A DNA stretch of 64,000 nt from CAYUAG01 sp046483025 (GCA_046483025.1 JAWODZ010000105.1:1-64000), one strand, 5' to 3'. Positions 16,015 to 24,838 are shown, counted from the first letter of the stretch. The notes: generated by a model not told the origin, from the letters alone. Translations and numbers: made by a program.

Positions 16015-17193
16015 TCATATCTCCTTTTTTTTATTTGAAAGAGGACTGATTTCACGCAGGTTTTCTACTACATCTTTTATTTCCTGTACTGCCTTAGTGA
16101 TGTCCGCTCTGGTGGTATAACGACTCAGGGTGAATCGTACAGATCCGTGTGCTCTTTCATGATCACCGCCAATACCCAGAATTACGTGACTTGCTTCCAG
16201 AGAATTACTGAAACAGGCAGAGCCGGTGGAAAGGGCAAATCCTCTCATGTCCATATGCAGGGTAATGGATTCTCCCTCAACCTGATGAAAGGTCAGGTTG
16301 GCATTCTGGGGAAGGCGGTTTGTCCGTGGTCCGTTGAGGGTTGTATCAGGAATTTCACTAAGAACTTTATCTATTAAATAATCTCGTAATTCCATCAACT
16401 TCTTGTTTTCTTGTGGGGTAACCAGCTCAGCAGCTTTAGCAAATCCAGCTGCACCTGGTATATTTTCTACACCAGCCCTTCGGTTGAATTCCTGAAAGCC
16501 TCCATCAATCAATTTAAGAATAGGAGTATCTTTTCGGATGTATAATCCACCAATACCTTTGGGTCCATGAATTGTGTGTGCAGAGACAGTGAGAAGATCA
16601 ATATTATATTTATTTACATTAAGGGGTAATCGGGTAAAAGTATGGGTGGCATCTGTATGGAATAAAACTCCTTTGGATTTACATAATTCTCCGATTCTTT
16701 CAATATTTTGTACGGTTCCAATCTCCTGATTGGCATGCTGAATGGAAACCAACAGGGTAGAATTGGTTATTTTTTCTTCCAGTTCTTTAAGATTAATAAA
16801 TCCTTTGTCATCAACTGGTAAATAAGTAATTTTAAAACCTTCTTTTTCCATACGTTTCATGCTGTTAAGAACCGGGAAATCTTCAATAACTGTGGTTATG
16901 ATATGATTTTTATTTTTATGAACAGAGTTCTCAGCCAATCCTTTTATGGCCATATTACCGGATTCTGTACCTCCTGCTGTAAATATGAACTCTTCTGGAT
17001 TTGCTGCAATAATCCCCGCTAGTTTTTCTCTAGCCTGTTCCAGTGCTTTTTTTGATCTAATACCCATGGAATATCCGAATTCTGAAGAAGCAACTGCATA
17101 GGTATCAAAAAAATAAGGTTTCATGACTTCCAGAACTTCTTCATCCATTCTGGTAGCAGAAGAATTATCCAGATATATTGTTTTTTTATTCAT
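16015..17193 (-). CDS. NifS/IscS-like protein lacking the PLP-binding lysine
   Basis: A full-length class V aminotransferase-fold protein (392 residues) of the cysteine desulfurase family: GGTESGNMAIKG, HTDATHTFTRLP, HGPKGIGGLYIR, RRAGVENIPG, and the persulfide loop STGSACFSNSLEASH with C327 intact. However, the residue that normally holds PLP as a Schiff base (K206 of E. coli IscS, in SAHK/SGHK) is T207 here (VSAHTIHG; codon at 16573-16575 reads ACA). The catalytic histidine of E. coli IscS (H104) is D105 (VIEDFPVL), and the Q183 position is H184. It may still bind IscU and carry persulfide on C327, but normal cysteine desulfuration is doubtful. Archaeoglobus fulgidus IscS is a known family member also lacking the lysine. 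It is followed after 1 nt by the IscU fusion. Confidence 0.9.
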   Translation of the reverse strand: MNKKTIYLDNSSATRMDEEVLEVMKPYFFDTYAVASSEFGYSMGIRSKKALEQAREKLAGIIAANPEEFIFTAGGTESGNMAIKGLAENSVHKNKNHIITTVIEDFPVLNSMKRMEKEGFKITYLPVDDKGFINLKELEEKITNSTLLVSIQHANQEIGTVQNIERIGELCKSKGVLFHTDATHTFTRLPLNVNKYNIDLLTVSAHTIHGPKGIGGLYIRKDTPILKLIDGGFQEFNRRAGVENIPGAAGFAKAAELVTPQENKKLMELRDYLIDKVLSEIPDTTLNGPRTNRLPQNANLTFHQVEGESITLHMDMRGFALSTGSACFSNSLEASHVILGIGGDHERAHGSVRFTLSRYTTRADITKAVQEIKDVVENLREISPLSNKKKEI

Positions 17194-17204
17194 GATTTTC
17201 CTAC

Positions 17205-17624
17205 TTAAATAAACAGTGTTAAAGAGGATTCTCTGGCTTCTTTGATATAAGTTCCAACTGCGCAGTAATCTGAGATCAGATCTTCTCGGAGGTCATTTTT
17301 ACTGATACCCATAATTTCCATGGTCATATCACAAGCCAGTACTTTCCCACCTAATTCAACATAATTTTGAAAAAGTTGGTCCAGGGATTGAACTCCGGAT
17401 TTTTTTATTTTTCTCTTTACAAACCATTTCCCAAAACCGAGAAAATTCATTTTAGATAGAGGACCATTCTCCAGACCGTTTTTCTTTAATCTTTCTAAAC
17501 CCCAGAAGGTGAAGAATATGGAAACTTCCATTCCCATTGCCAGAGCCCCGGATCCTATTATAAGAGCACTATAAGTTTTATCCATATCACCGCTGTGCAA
17601 AACAAGTGTCGCTTTATCTTTCAT
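17205..17624 (-). CDS. DsrE/DsrF/DrsH-like sulfur-handling protein
   Basis: A 139-residue protein with the start placed at the ATG at 17624 (MKDKATLVLHSGDMDK), which follows an AAGGGGGG ribosome site; a longer reading would begin within the upstream gene. It matches the DsrE/DrsH-like group usually found next to TusA-type proteins: a Rossmann-like fold with a hydrophobic centre (LIIGSGALAMGMEVSIFFTFWGLERL) and conserved C98 in KVLACDMTMEIMG. C121 is a second cysteine. Such proteins relay persulfide sulfur or help deliver it. The gene starts 11 nt after the TusA-like stop and is followed 11 nt on by the NifS-like gene. Confidence 0.82.
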   Translation of the reverse strand: MKDKATLVLHSGDMDKTYSALIIGSGALAMGMEVSIFFTFWGLERLKKNGLENGPLSKMNFLGFGKWFVKRKIKKSGVQSLDQLFQNYVELGGKVLACDMTMEIMGISKNDLREDLISDYCAVGTYIKEARESSLTLFI

Positions 17625-17635
17625 TTCATCCCCCC

Positions 17636-17857
17636 TTATTTTTTTATTCTGATTTTCCATCCTGCTGGTTCATCTTCTACAGAGAGAAGTTTTAATCCCA
17701 TGGCTTCAACAGCCATAGGGATTTCTTTTTTTGAAGCTTCGTGGTCACCGATAATTTCAATAATTTCTCCGGAAGAGGCTTTGTTGATTGCTTTTCTGGT
17801 TTCTACAAGAGGAACAGGACAGGTTTCATTTATACAATTTACTTTTTTGGTTGCCAT
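17636..17857 (-). CDS. TusA-like sulfur carrier
   Basis: A 73-residue protein of the TusA/SirA family. The start chosen is the ATG at 17857, with AAGGA 7 nt upstream; earlier in-frame ATGs lack a ribosome site. The family motif CPVP (C13) carries the persulfide, and C8 lies just before it. The rest (IIEIIGDHEASKKEIPMAVEAMG) is the usual alpha/beta fold. It is the first gene of the operon, preceded by the promoter at 17937-17965 and a leader of about 70 nt. It probably passes sulfur to the DsrE-like, NifS-like or MnmA products; which of these is unknown. Confidence 0.88.
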   Translation of the reverse strand: MATKKVNCINETCPVPLVETRKAINKASSGEIIEIIGDHEASKKEIPMAVEAMGLKLLSVEDEPAGWKIRIKK

Positions 17858-17907
17858 TAGTTTTTCCTTATACTTATTTTTGGATCGTTTCATTAACAGA
17901 GAATTTA

Positions 17908-17946
17908 TTCCCATATTCCCTATTAAAACTATAGGAAATATAGGAA
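17908..17946 (-). promoter_or_regulatory. Inverted repeat over the -10 and start region of the sulfur operon (candidate operator)
   Basis: Two 16-nt arms, TTCCCATATTCCCTAT (17908-17923) and ATAGGAAATATAGGAA (17931-17946), 14 of 16 positions complementary, with a 7-nt spacer. The right arm contains the -10 hexamer of the operon promoter and the rest covers the expected transcription start. It is the natural place for the Rrf2 protein encoded in the same operon to act. Alternatively it could fold in the leader RNA. Confidence 0.5.
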
Positions 17947-17965
17947 ATTTTTTTTAAAATGTCAA
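17937..17965 (-). promoter_or_regulatory. Sigma70-type promoter of the sulfur operon
   Basis: On the minus strand, TTGACA (17960-17965) is separated by 17 nt from TATATT (17937-17942). This is a near-consensus promoter about 80 nt upstream of the TusA-like start. The divergent tRNA-Pro gene begins about 65 nt away on the plus strand. Confidence 0.65.
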
Positions 17966-18030
17966 GTTTTTTTGTTTTTTTGCATTGTTTGTTTTAAGAG
18001 TTTTTATTATATTTACTCCGCAATTTCAAT

Positions 18031-18105
18031 CGGGGCGTAGCGCAGTCCGGTTAGCGCGCATCGTTCGGGACGATGAGGTCGAGAGTTCAAATCTCTCCGC
18101 CCCGA
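18031..18105 (+). tRNA. tRNA-Pro (anticodon CGG)
   Basis: The complete cloverleaf can be folded by eye: acceptor arms CGGGGCG and CGCCCCG, D-arm with AGTCCGGTTAG, anticodon stem CATCG/CGATG around loop TTCGGGA (anticodon CGG, proline codon CCG), and T-arm GAGAG-TTCAAAT-CTCTC. The discriminator is A at 18105, and the CCA tail is not encoded. Confidence 0.95.
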
Positions 18106-18193
18106 CGGAATTTTTATTAATTACATTAAATACGTTTAACTGAGTCCTTATATAAAAGGAAGCAATTAAATTGTATATGAATGTTAAAAGAGA

Positions 18194-19261
18194 ATGATTC
18201 TAATAATCAAAGGGAGAGAACCTATTAGTAAAATATCAATATTTAATTCAAAAGAGATTTTCCGAAATCTTCTTTTTTTTGGAGGTTTTATAATAATAAC
18301 TTTTTATTGTTTAGTTTTATTCATGCCATGGAAAACTTCTAATACTCTACAGCAGGTTTATGTAACTATACACAGAGGGATGACCCCTCGTGATATTGCT
18401 TCTTTGTTGGAAGATAAAAATATTATTGCAAATCGTCATTTTTTTGTTTTAGGAGCAAAACTGTTAGGGGTATCAAGGAAGCTGCAGGCAGGAAAGTATT
18501 CTTTTAACGGTAGTATGTCTAATTATGTAGTCTTGAAAAAATTTTATGAAGGGGATATTCTAACAAAAAAAATTACTATTCCAGAAGGATTAACAGCCAA
18601 CAGAATAGCAAAAATACTGAATAATACAGTCGGAATTGACTCTTCCCGGTTTATGGATTTTGTAAATAATCCGAAATTATGTGACTCCTTGGGAATAAAT
18701 GCTCAATCATTAGAGGGTTATTTATATCCTAATACATATAGATTTTATGAAGACATAAGTGCTGAAAGGGTGATTACTCATCTTATACACAATTTTAAAA
18801 ATGAATTTAATGATACTTTACAACACAGAGCTGAAGAAATGGATATGAAAGTACATGAAGTGGTGACCTTAGCCTCTATTGTCCAGGGAGAAGTAATGGT
18901 AGACAAAGAAAGACCTATAATTGCAGCTCTCTACCTTAACAGGCTTGAAAAAGGAATGAGACTGCAAGCAGATCCCTGTATTCAGTACATAATTGATGGT
19001 GGCCCCAGACGTTTACTGGATAAGGATCTTGAAATTGATTCTCCATATAATACTTATATGTACAGTGGATTACCACCAGGCCCTGTTAATAATCCGGGAA
19101 TTGCCTCCATACGCGCAGTATTATTCCCGGCACAGGTAAATTATTTGTTTATGGTGGCAAATGGTGATGGAACTCATACTTTTTCAGAATCACTTCTTGA
19201 ACATAACAGAGCAAAATTGAAATTTGATCGATATCGTAATAAGGTAAATCGAAAAAAATAA
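18194..19261 (+). CDS. mltG: Endolytic murein transglycosylase MltG
   Basis: Cleaves nascent glycan strands in the inner membrane and so sets chain length. The 355-residue protein has one N-terminal membrane helix (about 28-48, LLFFGGFIIITFYCLVLFM), then a LysM-like region (HRGMTPRDIASLLED), and the YceG catalytic domain. The catalytic glutamate lies in LASIVQGE, and the ALYLNRLEKGMRLQADPCIQY and SPYNTYMYSGLPPGPVNNPG motifs are complete. The nearby gene order (tRNA upstream, helicase 18 nt downstream) does not add to the function. The start is supported only by an AAGAGA close to the ATG, so a somewhat later start is possible. Confidence 0.93.
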   Translation: MILIIKGREPISKISIFNSKEIFRNLLFFGGFIIITFYCLVLFMPWKTSNTLQQVYVTIHRGMTPRDIASLLEDKNIIANRHFFVLGAKLLGVSRKLQAGKYSFNGSMSNYVVLKKFYEGDILTKKITIPEGLTANRIAKILNNTVGIDSSRFMDFVNNPKLCDSLGINAQSLEGYLYPNTYRFYEDISAERVITHLIHNFKNEFNDTLQHRAEEMDMKVHEVVTLASIVQGEVMVDKERPIIAALYLNRLEKGMRLQADPCIQYIIDGGPRRLLDKDLEIDSPYNTYMYSGLPPGPVNNPGIASIRAVLFPAQVNYLFMVANGDGTHTFSESLLEHNRAKLKFDRYRNKVNRKK

Positions 19262-19279
19262 TTAAGACAGGAATTTTTT

Positions 19280-21472
19280 GTGAAAGATTCTTCAGCCATA
19301 CTTGATAGTCTGAATAGTGCTCAGCAGCAAGCGGTAAAAACTACTGATGGACAGCTATTAATCCTGGCCGGGGCCGGTAGCGGCAAAACCCGGGTAATAA
19401 CGCATAAAATTGCCTATCTTATTAATAATAATTATGCTGCTCCCTGGGAAATACTTGCAGTTACTTTTACCAATAAAGCAGCAGAGGAAATGTTGAACAG
19501 GGTAGTTCCTTTTCTGAAAGACAAAAAAGGATTATGGATAGGAACTTTCCATTCAATTTTTGCCAGAATTCTTAGATTTGAAGCAGAAAAGTTGAAACTC
19601 ACTTCCAATTTTGTAATTTATGATACAGAGGATAAAAAAAAACTTATAAAAAACATTATTGAAGATCTTACTTTTGACAAAAATCAGTTTCCCCTGAATG
19701 CCATTTGCAGTTCTATCAGTAAGTTAAAAAATCAGCTTATAGACCAACGTGATTATGAGGATATGATTAAAACTCCTTTTGAACAGGTTGTTTTTCAGGT
19801 GTATACAGAGTATCAGAAAAGGACTAAACAGAATAATGCCTGTGATTTTGATGATTTAATAACTATTCCCATAAAGTTGTTTAAAACTAATCCGGATGTC
19901 TTACGAAAGTATCAAAAAAAATTTAAATATGTTTTGGTGGATGAATATCAGGATACAAATTATGCCCAGTATAAACTGATTCATTATTTATCAGGCCTTC
20001 ATAAGAATGTATGTGTGGTAGGAGATGATGATCAATCCATATACGGATGGAGGGGTGCAGATATCAGGAATATTTTGGAGTTTGAAAAAGATTTTCCGGA
20101 GGCAAAGGTTTTTCGGCTGGAGCAGAACTATCGATCTACAAAAAATATTCTGAAAGCTGCACATTCTCTAGTTGTAAATAATCAGGGAAGAAAAACTAAA
20201 GAGTTATGGTGTGAGAATGATCAGGGTGAAAAGTTAGTTGCTTTGAATGTATATGATGAACATGATGAATCTGACACAGTTGTTGAAAAGCTTACACAGG
20301 AAGTATTTAAAAATAAAAGAAGTTTTGGTGATTTTGCAATTCTTTATCGAACCAATTCTCAATCCCGAGCCCTGGAAGAAGGATTAAGACGTAATAACAT
20401 AGCTTATGTCATTGTGGGAGGAGTAAGGTTCTATGAACGAAAAGAGGTTAAGGATATTCTGGCCTATTTAAAATTTATCTCTAACCCGAAAGATACCCTA
20501 AGTTTACTGAGAATTATTAATTTTCCTAATCGGGGTATAGGAAATAAGACCATACAAAAATTGAAAAAGTGGGCTGCAAAAAATCGTATATCCATGTTTG
20601 ATGCCATGAACAGAGCTGATGAGATTGAAGAAATCTCAAAAAAGAGAAGGGAAAAGATTAAAGAGTTTTATAAATTAATAAATAAATATATTAGTTTAAA
20701 AAAGGAAATATCTCCTAATGAACTCACCCATGCGCTGGTTGATGAATCTGGTATTTTACGGAAATACAAGGAAGATATCACCTCTGATGGTCGGGAAAGG
20801 GCAAATAATATTAAAGAATTTTTAGCTGCTGTCAGTGATTATGCTCTTCATTATGAGAAGCCTACACTGTCTTCATTTTTAGAACAAGTATCTTTGATAA
20901 CGGATATTGACTGCTGGGATACAAAAGCTAATGCGGTTACCTTAATGACCTTGCATTCAGCTAAAGGACTTGAATTCCCCATTGTTTTCATAACCGGCAT
21001 TGAACAGGGATTATTCCCTATTTCAACATCCCTGGATGATCCTGACAAGCTGGAAGAAGAACGCAGACTTTTTTATGTTGGATTAACCCGGGCTAAAGAA
21101 AGAGTCTATCTTATATGGGCAGAAAACAGACGAAGATTCAGAGATGTTGAGCCGCAGGAGCCTTCAATGTTTTTAGATGAGCTGGATCCTTCTGTGCTTA
21201 TTACCAGTAGTTCGGGGGCAAAAGGACAACAGGTAAAAAGTAAGAAAAAAGCAATGTACAGTACTGATGCTAAGACCGGGTATGATGAGTTCTCTCAGGA
21301 GATACCTTCAATACGACCGGGTGTGAAAGTTGAGCATGAAGTGTATGGACGGGGTAAAGTAGTGAAGGTTTCAGGTAAGGGGAAGACCCAGAAAGTAGTT
21401 GTATCGTTTCAGAACGGAGAAAAAAAGAAATTTTTAAGTAATTATGCCCGGTTCACTATTTTAACGGAATAA
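19280..21472 (+). CDS. pcrA: UvrD/PcrA-family DNA helicase
   Basis: An SF1A 3'-5' helicase of 730 residues, acting in DNA repair and removal of proteins from DNA. Motifs are complete: Q motif LNSAQQQAV, Walker A LAGAGSGKTRVI, VTFTNKAAEEM, GTFHSIFARIL, Walker B YVLVDEYQDTNYAQY, GDDDQSIYGWRGAD, LEQNYRST, LMTLHSAKGLEF and YVGLTRAKERV. The C-terminal tail (VKVEHEVYGRGKVVKVSGKG) is the Tudor-like domain found in PcrA/UvrD. The start is a GTG at 19280 with ACAGGAA upstream; an ATG start near the N-terminus is absent. Whether PcrA or UvrD is the better name cannot be settled by motif alone. Confidence 0.93.
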   Translation: MKDSSAILDSLNSAQQQAVKTTDGQLLILAGAGSGKTRVITHKIAYLINNNYAAPWEILAVTFTNKAAEEMLNRVVPFLKDKKGLWIGTFHSIFARILRFEAEKLKLTSNFVIYDTEDKKKLIKNIIEDLTFDKNQFPLNAICSSISKLKNQLIDQRDYEDMIKTPFEQVVFQVYTEYQKRTKQNNACDFDDLITIPIKLFKTNPDVLRKYQKKFKYVLVDEYQDTNYAQYKLIHYLSGLHKNVCVVGDDDQSIYGWRGADIRNILEFEKDFPEAKVFRLEQNYRSTKNILKAAHSLVVNNQGRKTKELWCENDQGEKLVALNVYDEHDESDTVVEKLTQEVFKNKRSFGDFAILYRTNSQSRALEEGLRRNNIAYVIVGGVRFYERKEVKDILAYLKFISNPKDTLSLLRIINFPNRGIGNKTIQKLKKWAAKNRISMFDAMNRADEIEEISKKRREKIKEFYKLINKYISLKKEISPNELTHALVDESGILRKYKEDITSDGRERANNIKEFLAAVSDYALHYEKPTLSSFLEQVSLITDIDCWDTKANAVTLMTLHSAKGLEFPIVFITGIEQGLFPISTSLDDPDKLEEERRLFYVGLTRAKERVYLIWAENRRRFRDVEPQEPSMFLDELDPSVLITSSSGAKGQQVKSKKKAMYSTDAKTGYDEFSQEIPSIRPGVKVEHEVYGRGKVVKVSGKGKTQKVVVSFQNGEKKKFLSNYARFTILTE

Positions 21473-21496
21473 AAAAGATAACTAACCAGTCATAGT

Positions 21497-22228
21497 ATGG
21501 TTTTGATTATCATAATTATTATTTTTACTGCAACCTTTGTGCAATCAACCTTTGGTTTTGGAAGTGCATTGATTATGATGCCATTTTTAACAGCTCTGAC
21601 GGGAATAAAGACTGCAGTACCCCTGGCGGCTTTGGTCGCTACTACTATCCATATCACTATTCTTATACATAAATGGCGGGAACTGGATTTAAGGGCTGCC
21701 TGGAGATTAATAGTTGCATCTTTAGCTGGAATACCTCTGGGTGCTTTTATACTCAGATTGGGAAACGAAGTCTATCTGAAATGTATCTTAGGCCTGATAA
21801 TAGTCATTTTTTCCTTGTACTATCTCCTTAAACCAGCTCTGCCTTTACTTAAAAATGAAAAGTATGCTTATGTATTTGGATTTTTTGCCGGTATTTTAGG
21901 AGGGGCTTATAATACCAATGGTCCACCGGTTGTCATTTATGGTACCATGCGCAGATGGAATCCGAGAGTTTTCCGGACCACTATGCAGGGATACTTTTTC
22001 CCTACCGGTCTGCTTTTGTTATTCAGTCACTATTCGGTAGGTCTGTGGACTGATACGGTCTGGCATAATTATCTTATTGCTTTCCCCTTTGTTCTGGCAG
22101 CTGTATGGGCGGGAGCAAGACTCAATGCAAAAATATCTTCGGGAAAATTCGATAAGTATATTTACATTTTTTTGGTTTTAACCGGTATCAGTCTTGCAAT
22201 TCATGCTGTAACCCAATTGATTTACTGA
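21497..22228 (+). CDS. TauE/SafE-family membrane exporter
   Basis: A 243-residue integral membrane protein with about eight hydrophobic segments and the family's repeated layout. The first half opens VLIIIIIIFTATFVQSTFGFGSALIMMPFLTAL, whose STFGFGSAL motif is typical of the family; the second half has AYVFGFFAGILGGAYNTNGPPVVIYG, with the GGxxNTNGPP signature. Members move sulfite, sulfoacetate or other small organic acids across the inner membrane. The substrate here is not evident: the gene follows pcrA by 24 nt and is not close to the sulfur operon. It is probably co-transcribed with pcrA. Confidence 0.88.
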   Translation: MVLIIIIIIFTATFVQSTFGFGSALIMMPFLTALTGIKTAVPLAALVATTIHITILIHKWRELDLRAAWRLIVASLAGIPLGAFILRLGNEVYLKCILGLIIVIFSLYYLLKPALPLLKNEKYAYVFGFFAGILGGAYNTNGPPVVIYGTMRRWNPRVFRTTMQGYFFPTGLLLLFSHYSVGLWTDTVWHNYLIAFPFVLAAVWAGARLNAKISSGKFDKYIYIFLVLTGISLAIHAVTQLIY

Positions 22229-22483
22229 TTTGATTATAAATTTTTTAATTAAGATGACCTGCTTTCAGGCAGAATTAACAGGATAGGCGATACAGTAGCT
22301 ATTCAGGTATCGGGGATGCAGGCAGGGTGAGTTCAGGGTTATATTTTATAACTTAAAAGAGATAATAATTCACCAATTCAAGCACACCAGCTGGGTAAAG
22401 GATTGTCAGAAATTGATTTTTTAAGGGTGTGAAAATTATCAGATACAAATGGATATTTGTCCAGAAAAGCCGAGATTAAATTC

Positions 22484-22512
22484 TTGACATTTACTATATT
22501 AATCCTTAAAAT
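22484..22512 (+). promoter_or_regulatory. Sigma70-type promoter of thrB-thrC
   Basis: TTGACA (22484-22489), 17 nt, TAAAAT (22507-22512), about 30 nt upstream of the thrB start codon, so the leader is very short. The rest of the gap 22229-22483 holds nothing recognisable. Confidence 0.65.
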
Positions 22513-22541
22513 CGACTTTATGCAAAAAAAAGAGTTTTCAT

Positions 22542-23471
22542 GTGATCTCAGAAATAAAAATTTTTGCTCCGGCAACAGTTGCAAACGTAGGCTGTGGATT
22601 TGATATTTTAGGATTTGCTCTTCAACATCCGGGTGATTACGTAACTGTCAGAAAGATACATGGGAGTGAGGTCCGTATTAAAAAAATTACCGGAGATGAA
22701 GGTAAACTCCCCCGTGATCCGGATAAGAACACAGCCGGAGTTGCTGCGATGGAATTTTTAAAGAAATTTAATATTAAATCCGGAGTAGAGCTGGAAATCC
22801 AAAAAGGAATGCCAATGGGAAGCGGTTTGGGCTCAAGTGCTGCCAGTTCTGCAGCAACTCTTTTTGGATTGAAGCATATTTTTCTTCATAACACTGATAG
22901 GAAACAGCTTTTATCCTGTGGATTACAAGCAGAAGCTGCAGCCTGTGGATATCCTCATGCTGACAATATAGCTCCTTCTCTTTTGGGCGGATTAGTGCTT
23001 ATACGGAGTTATGATCCTCTGGAAGTTATTCCCCTGAGTTTTCCGGAAGATTTGTTTTGTACAGTGATCTGTCCACATATCGAACTTAAGACCAGAAAAT
23101 TACGGGAGTTATTGCCGGAAAAAGTGCTCTTGAGTTCAGCGGTGAAACAATGGGGTAATGTGGCCGGGTTAATTATCGGTCTTGAAAAAAAAGATTATGT
23201 TCTGATATCCCGATCTATGGAGGATTATATTATTGAGCCGGTACGATCTGCATTTATACCTTTTTTCCAGAAAATAAAATCGTGCGCACTTGCCAGCGGT
23301 GCTCTGGGATGTTCAATTTCAGGTTCGGGACCATCTGTTTTTGCCTTAAGTCAGGGCAAAGATACTGCTGAGATGGTATCAACATCAATGGCAGACATTT
23401 ATGAAAAACATAGTATTTCTTATAAAATATATAATTCATCCATTAATAGAGAAGGTCCCAGATTATGCTGA
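22542..23471 (+). CDS. thrB: Homoserine kinase ThrB
   Basis: A GHMP-family kinase (309 residues) that phosphorylates homoserine for threonine synthesis. Signatures: APATVANVGCGFDILGFAL at the N-terminus, the ATP-binding loop PMGSGLGSSAASSAA, and near the end GALGCSISGSGPSVFAL. The start is GTG at 22542; the ATG at 22539 is followed at once by a stop in its own frame. It is followed by thrC after 30 nt, and both are driven by the promoter at 22484-22512. No homoserine dehydrogenase gene is in the window. Confidence 0.93.
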   Translation: MISEIKIFAPATVANVGCGFDILGFALQHPGDYVTVRKIHGSEVRIKKITGDEGKLPRDPDKNTAGVAAMEFLKKFNIKSGVELEIQKGMPMGSGLGSSAASSAATLFGLKHIFLHNTDRKQLLSCGLQAEAAACGYPHADNIAPSLLGGLVLIRSYDPLEVIPLSFPEDLFCTVICPHIELKTRKLRELLPEKVLLSSAVKQWGNVAGLIIGLEKKDYVLISRSMEDYIIEPVRSAFIPFFQKIKSCALASGALGCSISGSGPSVFALSQGKDTAEMVSTSMADIYEKHSISYKIYNSSINREGPRLC

Positions 23472-23501
23472 AAGTAGCGTAGGTCAGAGTAAGGAGGTCA
23501 T

Positions 23502-24806
23502 TTGTTTTATTATAGTACAGAAGATAAAAAACATACTGTTAGTTTAAAAGAAGCAGTTTTGCATGGTATGCCCAAGAAGGGGGGGTTGTATCTTCCGATG
23601 CATATCCCCCAGGTTCCCGAATCCTTCTTTAAAAAAATAAACGGATTAAATTTCCGTGAAATATCTTTGACTTTAGCAAAATTATTACTTAATGATGATG
23701 TTCCGGATGCTGTACTTGATAACATTGTGAATGATGCCCTTTATTTCGATACTCCCCTGGTTGCTGTTAACCATCAGATAAAAACTCTCGAACTATTTCA
23801 TGGGCCTACTTTGGCTTTTAAAGATGTGGGTGCCCGTTTTATGGCCAGGTTAATGTCTTATTTTATATCAGGATCAAATAAAAAATTGAATATCGTTGTA
23901 GCTACTTCCGGTGACACAGGAAGTGCAGTGGCTCATGGTTTTTTCAAGATTCCCGGAATTAATGTATTTGTTCTGTACCCTTCCGAAAAAATAAGTGAAA
24001 TTCAGGAAAAACAGATTGCAACACTGGGAGAAAATATTACCTGCATGGAAATTAAAGGCAGTTTTGATGATTGTCAGACATTGGTTAAGCAGGTATTATG
24101 GGATACTGATTTTACTGAGGAATACGATATTACCACTGCCAATTCCATAAACATTGCCAGATTACTTCCCCAAATATTTTACTACTTTCGGTTATATTCT
24201 CAATTGAAAAAGGAGCCTCAATATCTAACAGTGTCTGTGCCCAGTGGTAATTTTGGTAATTTGACCGCAGGGTTAATGGCAAAAAGGATGGGATTGCCGG
24301 TGTACAAATTTATTGCATCCACAAATGTAAATGATGTTGTCCCAAAATATCTGAAAACAGGTGTCTTCAGATCGCAGCCTTCTCAATCTACCATATCCAA
24401 TGCCATGGATGTGGGGGATCCCAGTAATTTTGTCAGAATTTTTGAACTCTATCAGGGGGATTTAAATAAACTGCGGCACGATTTATACGGTGCAGGATTC
24501 AATGATCAACAAACCCGGGAATGTATGAGAAATATTTTTAATAAATATGGATATATCTGTGACCCTCATGGAGCAGTGGGTTATTTAGGATTAAAGGATT
24601 ATCTTAAAACAGATGCTCAGATCGATACAGCAGTTTTTTTAGAAACTGCACATCCGGCAAAATTTAAAAATATTGTTGAACCTGAAATTAGCACAGAAGT
24701 TAAAATTCCCGATAGATTAGAAAGGTATTTGAAAAAAGAAAAGAAAACTATTCGTATTAATAGAAGCATTGAGAGAGTAAAAGATTTAATAGCTGAGAGA
24801 AATTAA
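23502..24806 (+). CDS. thrC: Threonine synthase ThrC
   Basis: A PLP enzyme (434 residues) converting O-phosphohomoserine to threonine. The PLP lysine is in GPTLAFKDVGARFMARL, and the phosphate-binding region TSGDTGSAVAHGF and the VSVPSGNFGNLTAG segment are present. The start is a TTG at 23502, decided by a perfect AAGGAGG at 23491-23497; no ATG in this frame is placed better. It follows thrB in a two-gene operon. The length agrees with the longer bacterial/fungal type of the enzyme. Confidence 0.95.
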   Translation: MFYYSTEDKKHTVSLKEAVLHGMPKKGGLYLPMHIPQVPESFFKKINGLNFREISLTLAKLLLNDDVPDAVLDNIVNDALYFDTPLVAVNHQIKTLELFHGPTLAFKDVGARFMARLMSYFISGSNKKLNIVVATSGDTGSAVAHGFFKIPGINVFVLYPSEKISEIQEKQIATLGENITCMEIKGSFDDCQTLVKQVLWDTDFTEEYDITTANSINIARLLPQIFYYFRLYSQLKKEPQYLTVSVPSGNFGNLTAGLMAKRMGLPVYKFIASTNVNDVVPKYLKTGVFRSQPSQSTISNAMDVGDPSNFVRIFELYQGDLNKLRHDLYGAGFNDQQTRECMRNIFNKYGYICDPHGAVGYLGLKDYLKTDAQIDTAVFLETAHPAKFKNIVEPEISTEVKIPDRLERYLKKEKKTIRINRSIERVKDLIAERN

Positions 24807-24838
24807 TAGTTAATTATGTGATTTTTGTCAACATTTTT

